From positions 55,959 to 119,958 of the forward strand of contig JAPYMA010003016.1 of the NCBI GenBank assembly GCA_035041965.1: DNA of 64,000 nucleotides, written 5' to 3'. Position 1 is the first letter of the stretch. Every line of letters starts with the position of its first letter. Positions 61,887 to 64,000 of this stretch are shown piece by piece. This stretch comes from Anisakis pegreffii. Lineage: Eukaryota; Nematoda; Chromadorea; Rhabditida; Anisakidae. A model generated the notes under the pieces. It made no database searches. It had not been told where the DNA came from and was given only the letters and a program-made list of their open reading frames with translations. The translations under genes were made by a program, and so were the position numbers.

Positions 61887-63432
61887 GTATGAATGCATTA
61901 TGACAGCAGCAAATAGATAAGCTTCGGCGAGTAACCACAAACACCTGAGAGATTTCTCCTTATAACGCATTTAGCAACATTGAACTGAGTGAAACGATTT
62001 CATATGTGCCAGTCAATGGTCAACCCGATCATAATTCCCCCCCTGTTAAGAGAAAGTGCGCACAGTGAGTCCGGGAACCCTCGTTACCTGAGCAAATGCC
62101 CAAAGGCACTACTCAGGCCAACTTACGCGCAATTCCCTATCCCCGGTCAAATCGGCGCCTTTCCCGGGCCGGGAACGCCCGTATTTTATCGCGAAGATGA
62201 ATGATGATGATACCCGGGTGAGCATCATCAACATATTTTGAGATATTTCTCCCCGATTCGCCTAGACTGCCGGTAGGCGGGGAACGCCTGTCGCATTTAC
62301 CTAAACCTAGCCCCTCTTGTCGGCAGCTCGACGGGCTGGGATCACCCACGCAATCAAAATATGCTTTTTAGAAATGACCATTAACTGCACATATGATATC
62401 GCATTCACCTCAGTTCAGCTGTTACTAAACAGCACCACTAGGAGGACGTTGTTCGAGTCACCACCTAGCGACTCTACTCTTCGGGTGAGTGGTCCAGGCG
62501 AACTTTCCAGACCTACCGCTACCACCATAAGGCTCTTCATACCCTACATTATTGAAACTCAATTTTTGATGGAATGTTTTTAATGTGCCAGTGTAATTAT
62601 CATCATCACTAGATGCACTCCCACCCATAATTGTAAGAACTGTTTTCATACAATACCTGTACCTCCAATAATTCACCACTTCTAAGAGTTTATGCATCAT
62701 GCTGAATCTGATCTAGATATCTGCAGTGAAGCATGCGCATGAAGTTCGGACCCTTCTTCAAGCTACATGCATAAAACCTAAACAGGCCTAGAACCAACTA
62801 AGCTAGAACCGCCCGAATTGAGGTAATTTTGAGAGAACATTTTCCCGCTGAATGCTTGGAACTCTACTAAGGTGCTTCTCAACTTGCACTGAACATAAAC
62901 CTCAACGATTTTGAAACATCGCACTCAACCACAAATAGGTAGCTCATCCCAGGGACACAGGAAATAACATAAAACATTACATATTCAACACATGTTACAC
63001 AATTAAACTTGACATTATATGCACAATTAATAAATTTACAAATCTACATGTAAGTAACGATCAGCATTTATAAATACTCAATGTTTATAACCAAATGAAT
63101 GAATAAAAAATCAACAATGTAAAAATGTGGTTACTGACTACGATATTATTTCAGGCTTGTTTTCCTCTGTCATATACATCAACCAAACAATGCAAAAAAT
63201 GAGTGGTGCTCATCTATTACGGTCCTAAGATACTATAAAGAATTAAGCAGTGAAAGTGATAATAAAGTTCAAAATCTCGAAAAACTGGCCTGAGGTGCGT
63301 TGATGCATCCTGCGTCGTGTTGCGATATTGTATTGATATTGTATACAATAATATAAGATTACGATGTTGAGCGCATCGATGATATATCTTGATCTGTCGC
63401 TTTGACGTCTACATCTTCATCCCCATGTAGGG
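61887..63432. other. Mostly non-coding; GC-rich island inside
   Basis: Apart from the GC-rich block described separately, no exon-like segment stands out. Open frames at 62317-62583 (plus) and 62458-62700 (minus) overlap and lack domains. Confidence 0.45.
62040..62350. other. GC-rich island with palindromic segments
   Basis: About 310 bp at clearly higher GC than the flanks. It includes TTTCCCGGGCCGGGAACG, GGTAGGCGGGGAACGCC and a GATGATGAT...AGCATCATC inverted pair around ACCCGGGTG. Short frames are open on both strands (61989-62204 plus, 62137-62349 minus) with no domain. It could be a transposon fragment, transferred DNA or a CpG-like control region; I cannot decide. Confidence 0.4.
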
Positions 63433-63667
63433 TCAACGTTCGACATCTTGACGAGGTGCAGGACATCTGGTCGCACTCCAAACACCATCCTGAAAAAAGC
63501 AACTGTACAATGATTATATCAACAAGTCAAAACAGATATCACATCTACTGCATTTAACAATTCAACTCAAAATCGAATCGTCAATGCTCACCTCTTTCAG
63601 ATCGGGTAATCTCACCACAGCATTCGCTCGATGCCATCGGCTATGGTCCATCATGCGTCCTGATGTC
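63433..63667 (-). CDS. Last two exons of an unidentified minus-strand gene
   Basis: Exon 63667-63592 (TSGRMMDHSRWHRANAVVRL then PDLKE) lies between a TTTCTAG acceptor and a GTGAGC donor. It joins in phase 0 to exon 63489-63433 (DGVWSATRCPAPRQDVER, stop), which follows TTTTTTCAG. Sites are strong and composition is clearly protein-like. Upstream exons must lie at or beyond 63700; a small candidate follows a CTAACAG acceptor near 63757. No domain recognised. Confidence 0.45.
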
Positions 63668-64000
63668 CTAGAAAGAAAATCATTCACTATGGATTATCAG
63701 TCAGCGATATGCCGCGATCGTTCATCACTTTACGATATTATTCAATCCTGGCAACCTGTTAGTATCACTATTCAATCAGTTGAAGCAAAAAATAAACTGA
63801 ACATCATCCTAAACAGCATCTACTAACTCAATAAATTCAATGCCGAAAATCCATCAAACACTATTATAAATTAACCACACCGAAAACGCATTCACAACAC
63901 AATACCAAACCGCAACGAACATACCACAACGTTGAAAATGCAGACTGATCAGTGCACGCAAACAAATGATGGTGTATTGATCACTGTTGATCAACGTTCC
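63668..64000. other. Window edge, nothing assigned
   Basis: Probably intron of the minus-strand gene whose last exons end at 63433. A/C-rich on the plus strand towards the edge. The open frame at 63584-63826 (plus) runs antisense across the 63592-63667 exon and is judged a shadow. Confidence 0.4.

Overview
This is a eukaryotic, AT-rich window with intron-split genes. Almost every deduced intron ends in a strong TTTCAG/TTCAG acceptor. That acceptor style, together with the protein similarities (mitochondrial ABCB7, TMEM50, DHRS4, an SH2-like protein), points to a nematode. The species was not identified. Gene models were built by hand from open frames, splice sites and phase matching.

Layout. 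(1) 65-5474: a head-to-tail array of 170-bp units, each with one complete initiator tRNA-Met gene on the minus strand (31 intact copies, one 5' half, one copy cut by an assembly gap at 5475-5725). (2) 7079-12223: a complete 14-exon plus-strand ABCB7-type mitochondrial ABC transporter. (3) 14560-15468: a complete 4-exon TMEM50. (4) 16843-19977: a minus-strand gene for an SH2-like protein with a hAT-type MITE in one intron. (5) 21246-24525: a plus-strand secreted protein built from repeated pairs of phase-1 exons (Thr-rich + six-cysteine), with an in-frame 21-bp minisatellite in the last module. (6) 25360-30660: a satellite-like array of a 404-bp higher-order unit, 11 near-identical copies, with a second assembly gap; a perfect 26-bp hairpin lies just after it. 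(7) 31300-32144: 3' exons of a minus-strand single-pass membrane protein; one of its introns is mostly a foldback element. (8) 35624-37060: a small multi-pass membrane protein, minus strand. (9) 37061-55807: long gene-poor stretch with a few isolated exon-like pieces and small repeats. (10) 55808-58151: a complete 7-exon DHRS4-type SDR. (11) 60340-61886 and 63433-63667: exon sets of two unidentified genes, plus and minus strand.

The genes do not form an operon or pathway. ABCB7 (iron-sulfur export from mitochondria), TMEM50 (endomembrane) and DHRS4 (carbonyl/retinal reduction) are housekeeping genes; the repeat-rich blocks between them are the unusual part. The strongest candidate for something undescribed is the initiator-tRNA tandem array, followed by the exon-duplicating secreted gene and the foldback-derived intron.
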